Shown one piece after another: positions 47,913 through 59,222 of a DNA stretch of 64,000 nucleotides; within the stretch, counting starts at the first letter, position 1; each line of letters starts with the position of its first letter. The stretch is taken from contig JFHB01000068.1 in assembly GCA_000729835.1 (NCBI GenBank), positions 62,001-126,000 on the forward strand. Reading direction: 5' to 3'. The DNA comes from Atkinsonella hypoxylon. Taxonomy: Eukaryota > Ascomycota > Sordariomycetes > Hypocreales > Clavicipitaceae. A model generated the notes under the pieces. It made no database searches. It was not told the DNA's origin and saw only the letters and a program-made list of their open reading frames with translations. A program made the position numbers and the translations under genes.

Positions 47913-50900
47913 ATGGAAGGTGCTTTCACCCATGTTGGCAACCATCTGATCTCCGACTCAGCTGCAGCTATCAAGGCTGGGGCTGATGACTTATCCGCCC
48001 TTGACCCCGACGAGAGCTTGCTCTACGGCAACTATGGTGCCGGTCACAGTGGCCGCCGCCGCGCCGATGACGAGGATAATCAGACGGAAGCCTTTGAAGA
48101 AGACGAGAAAGATAGCCTAAATAGCGTCCCTGTGGACGGTATGATGGGTCTAAAATTAAAAACCACCGAGGAGCCAAAAGAGCTACCTGCTCATGCTTGC
48201 GCGTAAGCAATATCGCTCATTACATGGTCACCTGGAAATAATCTACGCTGACACCATGACTCAAGTTACTGCGGCATCCACTCTCCTGCTTGTGTCGTCA
48301 AATGCTTGACATGTAATAAATGGTTCTGCAGCGCCAGAGGCAACGGCACGTCGACTCATATCGTCAATCACCTAGTTCGTGCGAGACACAAAGAGGTTCA
48401 GCTTCATCCTGAGTCCGCGCTCGGGGATACAGTCCTCGAATGCTATAACTGCGGAACAAAAAATGCTTTCCTGCTTGGATTCATTCCGGCGAAATCGGAC
48501 ACGGTCGTTGTGCTTTTATGTCGACAGCCATGCGCAGCCAGCACTTCGAACAAAGACATGAACTGGGATATATCACGATGGGAGCCGTTGATTGAGGAGC
48601 GAGCGTTTTTGACCTGGCTTGTTAGCGCGCCGTCCGACGTTGAGCAGCTGCGCGCCCGTCATTTGTCACCCAACACGATCGCCAAGCTGGAAGAAATGTG
48701 GAAGGCTGAGCCAAACGCGACTGTTGCAGACCTTGAAAAGGCTTCCAATATCGATGACGACCCCGACCCGGTGCTCCTACACTACGACGACCCGTACCAC
48801 TATCAGAACATCTTTGGACCACTCGTGAAAATGGAGTCAGACTATGACAAGAAACTCAAGGAAGCACAATCTGAAGACGGCCTGATCGTTCGATGGGATT
48901 TCGGTCTCAACAACAAGCATCTTGTCAGCTTCAACTTGCACAAAATCGAATCTGGAGATGTCAAGCTCGCCGTCGGCGATGAAATGAGACTTCGGTACAA
49001 TGGTGAACTTCGCGAACCCTGGGAAGGTGTTGGTTACGTCATCAAAATTCCCAACAGTCAGTCTAACGAAGTTTGCCTCGAGTTGCGCAAGACTGGCAAT
49101 GAGAAGCACGTTCCTACGGATCTGTCCCACAATTTCTCCGCCGATTATGTCTGGAAAGCTACTTCTTACGATCGAATGCAGCTTGCCATGAAGACATTTG
49201 CCGTTGATGACATGAGTGTGTCTGGTTATATTTTTCATACTCTTCTCGGTCACAAGGTTCAGCTTCAGCCGATGCAGTCCAAGCTTCCAAGAAAATGGTC
49301 TGTGCCGGGGCTTCCAGATCTCAACCAGAGTCAGGTCGACGCCATCAAGTCTGTGCTTCAGAAGCCGCTGAGTCTTATTCAGGGACCACCAGGAACTGGA
49401 AAGACTGTGACCTCTGCCACAATCATTTACCATCTTGCTAAGATCAGTGGCAACCAGGTTCTGGTTTGTGCCCCTTCCAACGTGGCTGTAGATCAACTTT
49501 GCGAGCGAGTCCACCGTACTGGCCTGAAAGTCGTGCGTCTCACGGCTAAGTCGCGAGAGGATGTTGAGTCCTCGGTTAGTGACCTGGCTTTGCACGAGCA
49601 GGTCAGAAAGGTGGAGCATAACAGCGAACTTGTCAAACTCTCACAATTGAAGAATGATGTTGGGGAGCTTTCCAGCCAGGATGAGAAGAAATTCAAACAG
49701 CTTACCAAAGCTGCCGAGCGAGAGATTCTCAACAACGCCGATGTGGTTTGCTGTACATGTGTTGGTGCCGGAGACCCCCGGTTGTCCAAGATGAAGTTTC
49801 GAAATGTACTCATTGATGAGTCCACCCAGTCAGCAGAGCCCGAGTGCATGATTCCCCTTGTTCTTGGCTGCAAGCAGGTGGTGCTTGTAGGAGATCACAA
49901 ACAATTGGGTCCGGTCATCATGAATAAGAAAGCGGCCAAGGCTGGCTTGAACCAGTCTCTTTTCGAACGACTTATTCAGCTTAGCCTTGCACCAATTCGG
50001 CTTACTGTGCAATACCGAATGCACCCATGCCTATCCGAATTCCCTTCAAACATGTTCTACGACGGTAGCTTGCAGAATGGCATCACACACGAGCAGCGAC
50101 TCAGGAAAGATGTTGATTTCCCATGGCCGATCGTAGAGACACCCATGATGTTCTGGTCAAACCTTGGCCACGAAGAAATCTCGACATCAGGAACTTCCTA
50201 CCTCAACCGCACGGAGGCGTCCAACGTCGAAAAGACAGTTACTCGATTCTTCAAGGCAGGTGTTCAACCTTCTGAAATTGGTGTTATCACACCATACGAG
50301 GGCCAGAGAAGCTACATTGTTACCACGATGCAGAATTCGGGAACCTACAAGAAGGAGTTTTACAAGGAGGTTGAGGTGGCTTCTGTAGATGCATTTCAGG
50401 GTCGTGAAAAAGATTTCATCGTTCTTTCGTGCGTTCGATCCAACGAGAACCAGGGCATCGGTTTCTTGTCTGATCCCCGCCGTCTGAACGTGGCTCTGAC
50501 TCGAGCTAAGTATGGTCTTGTTATTCTAGGTAACCCCAAGGTCTTGTCCAAGCATGAACTTTGGCACAATCTGCTCGTCCACTTCAAGGATCGCAAATGT
50601 TTCGTTGAAGGCCCTTTGACCAACTTGCAGGCCTGTTTGCTGCAGTTCAGCCGACCCAAGGTTAGCTTCCGCCAGAAGAACAACCATCAGTCCCAAACGT
50701 ATGGAGCGGGAGCTGGTGGATATGCCAACGGTCGCTTCAATGGCGGCGGACCCCCGGGACGAGACTTCGACTCGGGTTCTATGCTATCCTACATCCCTGA
50801 TGATGTGTCGTCCATTCAGGGCTCGGCCTTTGGCGGCGCCAATCTCAACACAGCCTTCCCGCCCATGTTTTCCAGTTTCACACCCGACCAATGGCCGGGG

Positions 50901-51242
50901 CTGCCTGGTGTGCCGGCTCCAGGACGCGGCAACAAGGGACGTGGGCGAGCGACTGAGAGCATTGCAGGCGAAAGCGTAGCCAACTCTGAACTTACAGATG
51001 CCACCAGCAGTGTTCTCGGCGGCAAAGGTGTAGGACAGGGTGGTGTCAGTCTAGGAGCTGGGCTGCACGATGCAGTCACCGGCATGCGACCAGTGTCCTA
51101 CACCCAGAGCGACAGACTCAAGCAATATGTGGAGAGCAACGGCCGCATGGCAGCAGGCAGTGGTTTTGGTCGACGATATGACGACGACGAGAAGAGCGTT
51201 AGCACTGCATTTCACAGCCAGATTGGCGGTGGCTATGACTGA
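47913..51242 (+). CDS. upf1: ATP-dependent RNA helicase UPF1 (NAM7), nonsense-mediated decay
   Basis: Central helicase of nonsense-mediated mRNA decay. Exons 47913-48202 and 48266-51242 (intron 63 nt); 1088 aa. An acidic N-terminus (about 1-90) leads into the Cys/His zinc module that binds UPF2 (from YCGIHSPACVVKCLTCNKWF, with HIVNHLVRARHKEV, ECYNCGTKNAF and CRQPCA). It is followed by the regulatory 1B insertion and the superfamily-1 helicase core: Walker A GPPGTGKT (residues 470-477), LIDESTQSAEPE, GDHKQLGPVI, VQYRMHP, VDAFQGREKDFIVLSCVRSN and RLNVALTRAKYG. The Gly-rich C-terminal tail is divergent. The intron splits just before the zinc module. An open frame starts upstream only with GTG, so the ATG at 47913 is used. 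Confidence 0.97.
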
Positions 51243-52558
51243 GCAGCTTAGAGTAAGCCAGCGAAGCTGTTTTGAAGCAGCAACCATGCATTGTTGAGCA
51301 TGCTCAAACATCCACGCCGATGAGGTTTTTGAAAGCAGAAGCAGGACATGACTGCTAGTCCAACTAAAGGGCGTGATTGGCCGTACTGGCGGATAGCGAC
51401 TGCTCAAGATGATAGTTAAACATTTTACGCAGGCCCATGAAAAGACATTTTGAAAGACTTGGGTCTGTGAACCTGTCGAGCAGTCTCGCCAAGGACGACA
51501 CACGCCCCTCTTCCCTCTGGCTGTAGCCTGGGTGTACGAGCGTGCAAGGCAGAGTCGACCAGAGCAGGCTGGTGTGCTTTTCGTGGCAGATCTTTTTTAT
51601 TTTTTTGGGGGGGGGGGAGGGGGGACTGGCAGAAGAAAGCTCGAGTTGTAAGGGGCTCTCAATCAAAAACGTTTGGCGCAACGAATGTATTTGAATGTTG
51701 TAGCAGCAGTGGAGGATGGTAGCTTACGAAGGAGATGCATCAGGCAAAGGTGCAGACAACTTACTCTGCAACGGCCGTTGTTAGCGTGTGCAGATACGGT
51801 TCCCCCTTAGTTATTGTATCTGGTTGGTATACTGACCACGGTCAATGGTTATGATTCAGAGGGGAGGCTTTGAGGCACCGCTTGCTGGAATCCGACTGGA
51901 GGACTAACTCGAGATACACTCGCTAGGAAGGTAGACGCAGGAAAATACAGAAAATCAATGCAGCATGTTGCGTGTCTGTTTATTATCACTTTTTGTGTGT
52001 ACAAATGGTGTCTGGTAGCAATGTGCGTAGAAGGGGAGGCCACAACAGGTCAGGCCGTCTTCAATTCCCCGGTTGAGCTGTACTCCCTGCCGTCTTACAG
52101 ACTTTATACTCGGTCCGTCTATCTCATGCTGAGAACAGGCGATGAACATCTGAAGATGGGTGCTGGCATGAGGTTCATTGCAAGCTGCGGCTCAAGCCTG
52201 TTGCTTGGCCAAACCCTGTGTCCACCCGATCTTGCTTGAGCGTCTACTCTCTATAGACTATATTTTAGGATTGGAAAAGCATCCATTTCGCGGTAATAAA
52301 GCGCGAGACGTGACATTAGAAAAGCAGCCAATACTCAATCAGTCGCGGCATAAACCGTGCAAAAAAAAAAAAAAAAAAAAAGATGTGCGCTGCTGAAATT
52401 CGATAACCACATCGTTCTTTAATTAGCATCCTAGGGGTGGCCTGAGTGCATGGGAATGCCTGAACGGCAGCTTCTCTAACTGCCTGCTACTCCAGCAGAG
52501 GCGTCAGGCGGTTAATCCTGGGATCTGTGTAGTTGAATATAGCTGTAAATCTTGTTAA

Positions 52559-52716
52559 AGGAAGGAAGGGAGGAAGTAATAAAGTAAAGAAGGAGGGAAG
52601 GAAGGGAGGGAGGGAATAAAAGAAGGAAGGAGCATTGTGGTAAAGTAAAGAAGGAGTGAAGGAAGGAGGGAAGGGAGGGAGGGAGGGAATAAAAGAAGGA
52701 AGGAGCATTGTGGTAA
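52559..52716. repeat. GGAA/GGGA purine microsatellite with internal duplication
   Basis: Almost pure purine on the + strand. Two copies (52580-52640, 61 bp; 52641-52713, 73 bp) begin with TAAAGTAAAGAAGGAG and end with GAAGGAAGGAGCATTGTGG; they differ in the length of the inner GGAA/GGGA tract. This looks like segmental duplication plus slippage. Confidence 0.92.
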
Positions 52717-52786
52717 AAGCGTTAGCTTAGGTTATGATGCGTGAGGTTTAACTTGTCTTATATTCTACAAATCATGATAAAGGTAG

Positions 52787-52930
52787 AACTAACTTGGGAC
52801 CTGTGGACCTGAATAGATGTTTAACCCACTTGAGATCTGCAGACCTGAACAAAGGTACAACCTGACTTGAGATCAGCAGATATAAACAGGGGTAGGACTA
52901 ACTAACTTAAGATCTGCAGTAAAATAATAA
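52787..52930. repeat. Degenerate 36-38-bp tandem repeat, about four units
   Basis: Four successive units share the skeleton AAC...ACTTGAGATCTGCAGA..TGAACA..GGT. Starts are near 52787, 52823, 52859 and 52897. The best-preserved copies are the second and third; differences are mostly transitions. Confidence 0.8.
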
Positions 52931-53091
52931 CAGAGGGCTTTCACTTGACGTATAGTTATGCGGAACTCCTAAAATGCTAAAACCGGAACTTTATTACCTA
53001 ATCCTGATTATCCACACCAGGTCTACCATCTAATCAGCCCCCATGACCTCACCAACTTCAAAGCCAACATCGCCACAAAGCCCACGATGCC

Positions 53092-53927
53092 ATGCCCGTC
53101 CGGCGCGCCCCCGCCATCCGAAAGCTCATAAGCCGCGCATTCCACAGCCCTCCCGCAAGACACGACGCAAGCAAGAACCACTACGACCGCCTCAACATCC
53201 CCCCCGACGCATCACCAGCCGAGATCAAAAAGTAGGCTTGCTTTTCCCCCCCCTCTTCCCCTTTTCCCCAATAACAACTCCTTCTAATAGGGAAAACCCA
53301 AAAAATTTACAAAGATCCTTCTACTCGCTTTCCAAGTCCCACCACCCAGACGTCAACCGCTCGGATCCCAACGCCGCGCAGACTTTCTCCCTCCTCTCCG
53401 AGTCATACACCGTCCTGTCGGACCCCTCCCGCCGAGCAAGGTACGACAGAGAGGTCCTCGGCTTGCGTCGTCAGGGCGCGCCGACCCAGGGCGTGAATCC
53501 CGCGGGCGGGAGGGGCCCCTCGGGCTTGTCCAGACGGAGGGGCTCGTTCCGCGGACCGCCGCCTAGCTTTTACCGGAACGGCGGATGGGGTGCGCAGGCG
53601 GAGAAGCAGGGCAGGAGGGAGACGACAGGTGGGCAGGGGCCGAAGGCGAATCCGTGGGCTGATGCGTTTGCGCAGCAGAGACGGATGGGAGAGGACGATC
53701 GTGTTCCGCACTTTGACAAGCAGGGCCATATGAGGACGCAACAGAGGGAGGATGAGCGGCGGTGGCGCAGGAGGGCGGTCGGTGACGACGACGTGGAGTT
53801 TGAGCCGCAGACGAGTTTGACCGGGCATTTCTTCATTGTGGCGGGTATACTTGGCTTTACGTTTCTGACGCCGCTTGTGTACTTGCAATTGAAGAGATTG
53901 GGGAGACAGGAACGGGATAGGGTGTGA
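53092..53927 (+). CDS. DnaJ-domain (Hsp40) membrane protein, probably mitochondrial
   Basis: Type III J-protein likely to recruit an Hsp70 at a membrane. Exons 53092-53231 and 53315-53927 (intron 83 nt); 250 aa. Residues 1-25 are Arg/Pro/Ala-rich without acidic residues (MPVRRAPAIRKLISRAFH), consistent with a mitochondrial presequence. The J domain spans about 30-95, with NHYDRLNIPPDASPAEIKK joined across the intron to SFYSLSKSHHPDVN (HPD triad present) and LSDPSRRARYD. A basic Gly/Arg/Gln-rich middle follows, and a single C-terminal membrane segment (GHFFIVAGILGFTFLTPLVYL) precedes a short basic tail. The open frame that covers exon 1 in another register is not the coding frame. Convergent with porin. 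Confidence 0.9.
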
Positions 53928-54351
53928 GAGGGAATGCATGTCGATTGTTGAGGGGTGTCTTGAGATGGGAAGAGGCGCTTTGTGTGTTCGTTCCCATGGG
54001 GTGCTAGACTGGAAGTTACGATATCTTTGGCGCTCAGGATGGATATTATACTTATATAGACGTGGAATCATTGGGTTACGGCATCATTCAAGTGTCAGGG
54101 GGGAATCGTCAGAAAATATTCTTTCTTCATTATTTCTAAATCTGACTCCTCACTCTTAGATCTACACTGGGAAGCCTCTACAGCCCCTGCCTCCCATTGC
54201 TAATACGTCTTTGTACTTTTCTTTCAAAAAATTTCCAAGTACGGTACAAAAGCAGGCGTGGGACACCGGCTTGAAAAGTGGAGGTGCGTCCTGGTAGCGT
54301 GTGACGGGGGCTACCACGTTATGTCATGCTTGCGAGTTAACAAACATCTGC
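53928..54351. other. Convergent intergenic region, DnaJ gene / porin
   Basis: 424 bp of shared 3' flank; no gene seen. Confidence 0.85.
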
Positions 54352-55864
54352 TTAACCCTCGAAGGTGAAGCTGGCACCAAGCTATTCGTGCAAACATGTT
54401 GTTAGTTTCATGCAGTCGAGATACCTTTGGGAAGAAGTCATTGTTTGAGAGCTCTCTCACCTTGTGGGTGGCCTGGTCGAGCTTCTGGGTGTCGAAAGAG
54501 CCACCGAGACCCAGGGTTACGCCCTCACGGAGGAGGACATTGTAGGCGAGGGCGGCAATACCGCGGTCGTTAATCTTAACCTGTTGAAGATAACCGTGTC
54601 AGCACAATTCCAGCGGTTAACGAAACAATGCAGAGTCTCTTATTGTCGGGATGGAGATGGGAATGGGATCAGGTCGTACGAACCTTGGCGAAAGAGACAG
54701 GGTCGATACGGTACTTGCTAGCAACCTCAAGGCCGACAGTGTTGCCGGTCTTGGAGTTCCAGGTAGCCTTGGCACCAGCCTCGACCTGGCTATTGACCTT
54801 GTGGTAATAGGAGGCGGCGAAGACGCTCAGGTTGTCAGTGGCGGTGATAGCAGCGCTGTACTGAGGAGCAGCGTAACCGATAGCGGCGCTGTAGGCGGTA
54901 ACAGCGGCCTTGTTTACATCGTAACCGGCAGAGGCACCAGCTAGGAAACCCTCGTGACCAACAGTGGCATCGACGTTGGCAACAGGACCCTTGAGGAGGT
55001 CGAAAAAGGCACGGCCGTGGAAGCCGGGCTGCTTGAAGAAGAGGTTGAACTTGGCACCCTTGCCGGCGGTGGCAGGGAGGAAGTTGAAAAGACCTTCGAC
55101 CTTGAGGCCCTTGGCGAGCGTGTCGTTGACCTCAATCTTGGTATCGAGGGCGTTGGCAGTGTTCCAGGTTTGGGTCAGGGTGAGACCTGTACGCATATAC
55201 CACATTAGCAGCTGAGCGTAGCCAGGTTGCCAGAAAGCAGCGAATTCAATCGGCCAGCCGGGGGCGGGGCCGAGAACGCGCGATATATAAAGGGTTGGCA
55301 GTGAATGAACCTGTCTTCTGCCGGAACGACGGAGAGGTTTGAGACGGGGGGGTTTACCGGAAGGCTTGTCGGTGTATTTTCCCTCAATCTGTGATCCGAT
55401 ACTCGTCAGCTCGTTGTTCGAATTTTCCGCAGGCCTTTGATTTCGGCACAACTATTTCTCATCTTGCTACGGCCGTTTCGATAAATTGACAATGGCCAAG
55501 CTAGCCACGTTCCGTAGCTGAGTCTCGATATAAAAAAGGAGCTACTTACGGCAGCAGAGGTGGCCTTCTCGTGGCTGGACTTGCCAGTGACCTTGAAGGC
55601 GACGCCATTAGGAGCAGTGTCCTTGAACTCGAATGTGGTAGCAGAAAGGTGGTAGAAATCCTTGTTGAGGAGCTATAATTTTCAAACACGAAGTAAAGTC
55701 AGCTAATTTTTCATTCTAACATCGGTATTGTAGCATCACGTTGTTGGGTTCTGCTGGGAAACAAGCCGGGGAGCAAAAGTGAGCTAGCCTGCGGGCATTC
55801 AGACGAGGAAAGTACATACATCGTTGGCCGCTTTGGCTATATCGGAGTAGGCGGGGACAGACAT
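54352..55864 (-). CDS. por1: Mitochondrial outer-membrane porin (VDAC)
   Basis: Voltage-dependent anion channel carrying ATP/ADP and metabolites across the outer membrane. Exons on the minus strand: 55864-55820, 55672-55550, 55388-55358, 55186-54684, 54580-54461 and 54381-54352; 283 aa, the standard VDAC length. It starts MSVPAYSDIAKAANDLLNKDFYH, as in other fungal porins (N-terminal helix), followed by the 19-strand barrel with the conserved VDAC signature region near GLTLTQTWNTANALDTKIE and the C-terminal LDQATHKLGASFTFEG. The third exon is 31 nt and the last 30 nt. Intron 4 starts with a GTTCGT donor. No TM helix is expected. Confidence 0.97.
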
Positions 55865-56709
55865 TTTGACTGATTGAGGGTCTATGAGAAGATGTAAAAG
55901 AGGATGAATTCGCGGAGGGACGAATTGGGTGAGGGCGAGATTGACGATGTCGTGACAACGCTTTGCGATGGGTAATAGGGAGATAAGACGTGGGAAGTTT
56001 GCGGAACCCCAAAAGGGAAGAGGGAAAATGTCGGGCTCAGCGCGACGCCAGGTGATTGGACAGGGAGGTCAGCTGCGGGTCCGCATCGATCGGAGGTTGT
56101 TTTCAACGTTGTTAGGGACAATAACGGCGGGCGGCACTTTGTTGTCTTTTCAAGACCGCGCTTCTTCATCCCCTAATCGTCGTGACTCTGCCCCCAAGCG
56201 CTTCTGCGATAACCCATGTGGGCGGCTCTTTCGGTCGAAGCAGCCTAGCCGTCGCATTTCTTTGTAGTTCGCGGTGCCCGAGGCATTGGGCGGCACTTGA
56301 GCATTGTGACTACTCCCGCCGCCAGACTTGAGACGAGAGACACTGGATTTTTTTTTATTTTTTTTTTATTTTTATTTTTTTTTTTTTTTTGACAGCGCAG
56401 CTTCATTCGTCTTAGTGGGGACTGGTTGGGGCATGCCTATATTAAAGCCGGCCTCATGTTCCAACCGCAACCGAAGCTGTCAAATCTGCATCTCCTAGTA
56501 GTCTAACGTATATCAAGGACCATATATCCGATGCGTTTTTGAACGTGTCTAGATTGGATGTCGCTACAAAAGTGCCTCATATGCTCAAACGTAGTAGAGC
56601 CCAGGAATATTGATCATTTCCCTTTCATTTGATTGCAATTCCGAGTATCTTTATTCATGTCTTTCTGAATGCTTCCCCCTTTTCCTCTCAACTGCTCAGT
56701 CGGAGCTCT
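55865..56709. other. Intergenic region, porin promoter / asparagine synthetase 3' flank
   Basis: 845 bp. It contains a T-rich tract with scattered A (about 56,348-56,390). No gene seen. Confidence 0.8.
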
Positions 56710-59222
56710 TTATATAGCGTTGTCATACTTGTTGTTGTGGGTGGCAATGGCTCTGCGGCGCGTTAGTTGTGCATAGGGTGGAGAGAGAGAAAGATGATTA
56801 CGGACCTGCCGCTAGGATCAGTCTGCTTAGACCATGTTGGTGTCCACCGCATGACAGTAGAAGCGCATGATGGAGGGTAGTGCTCGTCAAACATCAGGCG
56901 ATACCAGTAGCTATTGACACCATTAGTCCTCGTGGTCAGGTTTTCGTCGGCATATGCTATACGTACGCCTCCTTGGTGTCAGGAATATCGTTGCCCCATT
57001 CAGTCTTCGGGTTCTTCATCATCTCATCAGTAACATGCAATTCAGCATTGTCCTTGAGGGCGTCAATCCAGCCATAGCCGACACCATCTGAGAACTGCTC
57101 CTTTTGGCGCCAAAGAATGTTGTCTGGCAAGTATGGGGCTGTCTCGGGCTCGTCGCTAGTGTCGAACGCCTTGCGCAGTATGTACTTCTCCATGCGGTCT
57201 TTGGTGATCATCTTATCTTGAGGGTCGATGTTCATAGAGGTCTCGAGAAACTAAGAATGAAGTTTAGTAAGTACGAGTCTGGGGCCTTTCTGCATAGTGA
57301 ACGAACACACCTCCTTGTCAAGGAAGGGAACTCGCGCTTCCAGCCCCCAAGCGGACGTTGACTTATTGGCACGCAAGCAGTCGGCAAAATGCAAGTTTTT
57401 CACACGCCGGACGGTCTCCTCGTGGAAGGCCTGCTTGTCGGGGGCGGCATGGAAGTAAAGGTATCCGCCGAAGATCTCATCACTACCCTCACCACTAAGC
57501 ACCATTTTGACGCCCATGGCCTTGATCTTCCTTGAAAGCAAGTACATAGGAGTTGAAGCACGAATGGTCGTTACGTCGTACGTCTCAAGGTGATAGATGA
57601 CATCGGAGAGAGCATTGAGACCATCCTCGATGGTGAAAGTCATGACGTGGTGCTTGGTACCAAGGAATTTGGCCACCTCAAGAGCAGCCTTGTTGTCAGG
57701 CGATCCAGGCAGACCGATAGAGAAAGAGTTGAGTTGCGGAAGATATGTGACAGTAGAAAGGTCGTCATGATCGTCGATGCCAACAAGGCCTTCGCCCGAA
57801 TCGGGATTTCCCACAGGTTCGACGCCACCATTGGCTTCGAGAGCTCTCTGCTTGAGACGAAGAGTTTCGCGCTGAGCAATGGCAGCAACGAGACTGGAGT
57901 CAAGACCACCGGAAAGCAATACGCCATAGGGGACTTCGGCCATGAGTCTCTTTCTCACGGACTTCTCCAGCGCATGACGCAGGACCTTGTAGTCAACGGG
58001 TGTTGATGGGATAATAGTAGGATCCCACCAGGTGGGCTTGAAGTAACGGGTTGCCTGGCCCGTTTTTGAGTCGAAAATGTGGCCGGGGGGAAAGGCAACA
58101 ATCTTGTCGCAGACGCTGTGAAGGCATTTTAACTCGGATGCGAAGTAGACAGTTCCTGGCTCCTTCCACGTCCAGCCCTGATACAAGGTGGTGATGCCAA
58201 TAGGGTCGCGAGCAGCAATAGTGCGATCTTGCTTCTTGTCATACAGCACGAACGAGAACATGCCATCGAGGTGGTTGGGAGCATCGAGGCCGTATTCCAC
58301 ATACTGGGTTCGACCACATATTAGCTCCACGTCAACTATTCTGGCATGTGTGTAGTAAGTATGTCGACAAGCTCATACTTCAGCATTGGAGACATGAACA
58401 TACCAAAGGAATAATGACTTCACAGTCAGATGTAGTCTTGAAATGGTAGGCATGTTTCAAGCTCTTTCGGATCAAGCGATGGTTGTAAATTTCGCCATTG
58501 ACAGCAAGAACAAGCGATTCGTCGTCATTGGTCAAGGGCTGCGCACCGGACTCTTCAAAAGAGTCAGCGAGCGCAATGGAATTTGAGAGAAGCCATATGA
58601 CAAAGGGACTTACCAACACCAACGATACTCAGACGCTCATGACACAAGACTGATGGGGAATGTTAGCTTGTCCTCGATAACCGTGCCCTTTTTTCTCTTT
58701 GTGTGTATATGCGTGCGTGCGTGCGTGCGTGTGTGTGTGTGTGTGTTAAAGAAAAAAATTGAACATTCACGCACTCGTATTGTTGGAAATAATGTTTCCG
58801 CCTGTTTTCACGGGTCAGTCGGCAAAGACTTCCAAAATTTGAACGCTCCACGAGCTTCGCTCGTTATTGCCATATGACGCAGGACTCACTCCAGTCGGGA
58901 CCACGGTGGCGGATTCTGGAACACTTGGATCAGAACGAGGCAATTCAATTGCCGACGGATAATTCGACTCACTGTTTGGCCAGCTTGAGAGCGGTCGGTT
59001 TGAACCGCTGCACGCTCGGATGGCTGCGCAATTGAGGCCGTTAGCAAGACTGTCCTGCTTCCCATGGTGTGGGGTGAGTGAGCAGAGCACTTGTACGGCG
59101 ACCGATCGGACTGCCCCTCCAAACAAGCACCAAGCACCAAGCACCAAGCACCAAAAAATAAAAGCACGACCGAATGCGGGAGGAGCACGAACTCACCAAT
59201 GGCAGGCGAAAATTCCGCACAT
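56710..59222 (-). CDS. asn: Glutamine-hydrolysing asparagine synthetase
   Basis: Makes asparagine from aspartate, ATP and glutamine-derived ammonia (AsnB type). Ten exons on the minus strand: 59222-59197, 59023-58973, 58915-58890, 58801-58775, 58649-58614, 58552-58404, 58303-57311, 57250-56967, 56910-56806 and 56752-56710; 579 aa. Cys2 directly after the start Met is the amidotransferase nucleophile (MCGIFACH); KQIRHRGPDWSGN, LCHERLSIVG and LAVNGEIYNH complete the Ntn domain. The synthetase half shows the pyrophosphate loop LLSGGLDSSLVA, LSGEGSDEIFGGY and RVPFLDKEF. The C-terminus includes WGNDIPDTKEAYWYR and MRWTPTW. Five of the first six exons are 26-51 nt, so automated models may drop the Ntn domain. 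A perfect TGAGTCA lies 149 bp upstream of the ATG. Confidence 0.95.
58711..58746. repeat. (GCGT)n-(GT)n microsatellite in an asparagine synthetase intron
   Basis: GCGT repeats followed by GT repeats, inside the intron between coding exons 4 and 5 (58650-58774). Confidence 0.93.
59125..59152. repeat. Heptanucleotide repeat (AAGCACC)4
   Basis: Four exact copies of AAGCACC inside the first intron of the asparagine synthetase gene (59024-59196). Confidence 0.93.

Larger units (their letters stand above)
51243..53091. other. Repeat-rich intergenic region, UPF1 / DnaJ gene
   Basis: 1.85 kb. It contains a G-rich run (51,607-51,623), an A20 run near 52,362-52,381, a purine microsatellite with a duplicated block (52559-52716) and a degenerate 36-38-bp tandem repeat (52787-52930). 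No gene recognised. Confidence 0.75.

Noticed and set aside
53043..53240. Continuous Pro/Arg-rich frame over the 5' part of the DnaJ gene
   Set aside because: It is in the wrong register; the spliced frame from the ATG at 53092 gives the proper start of the J domain.
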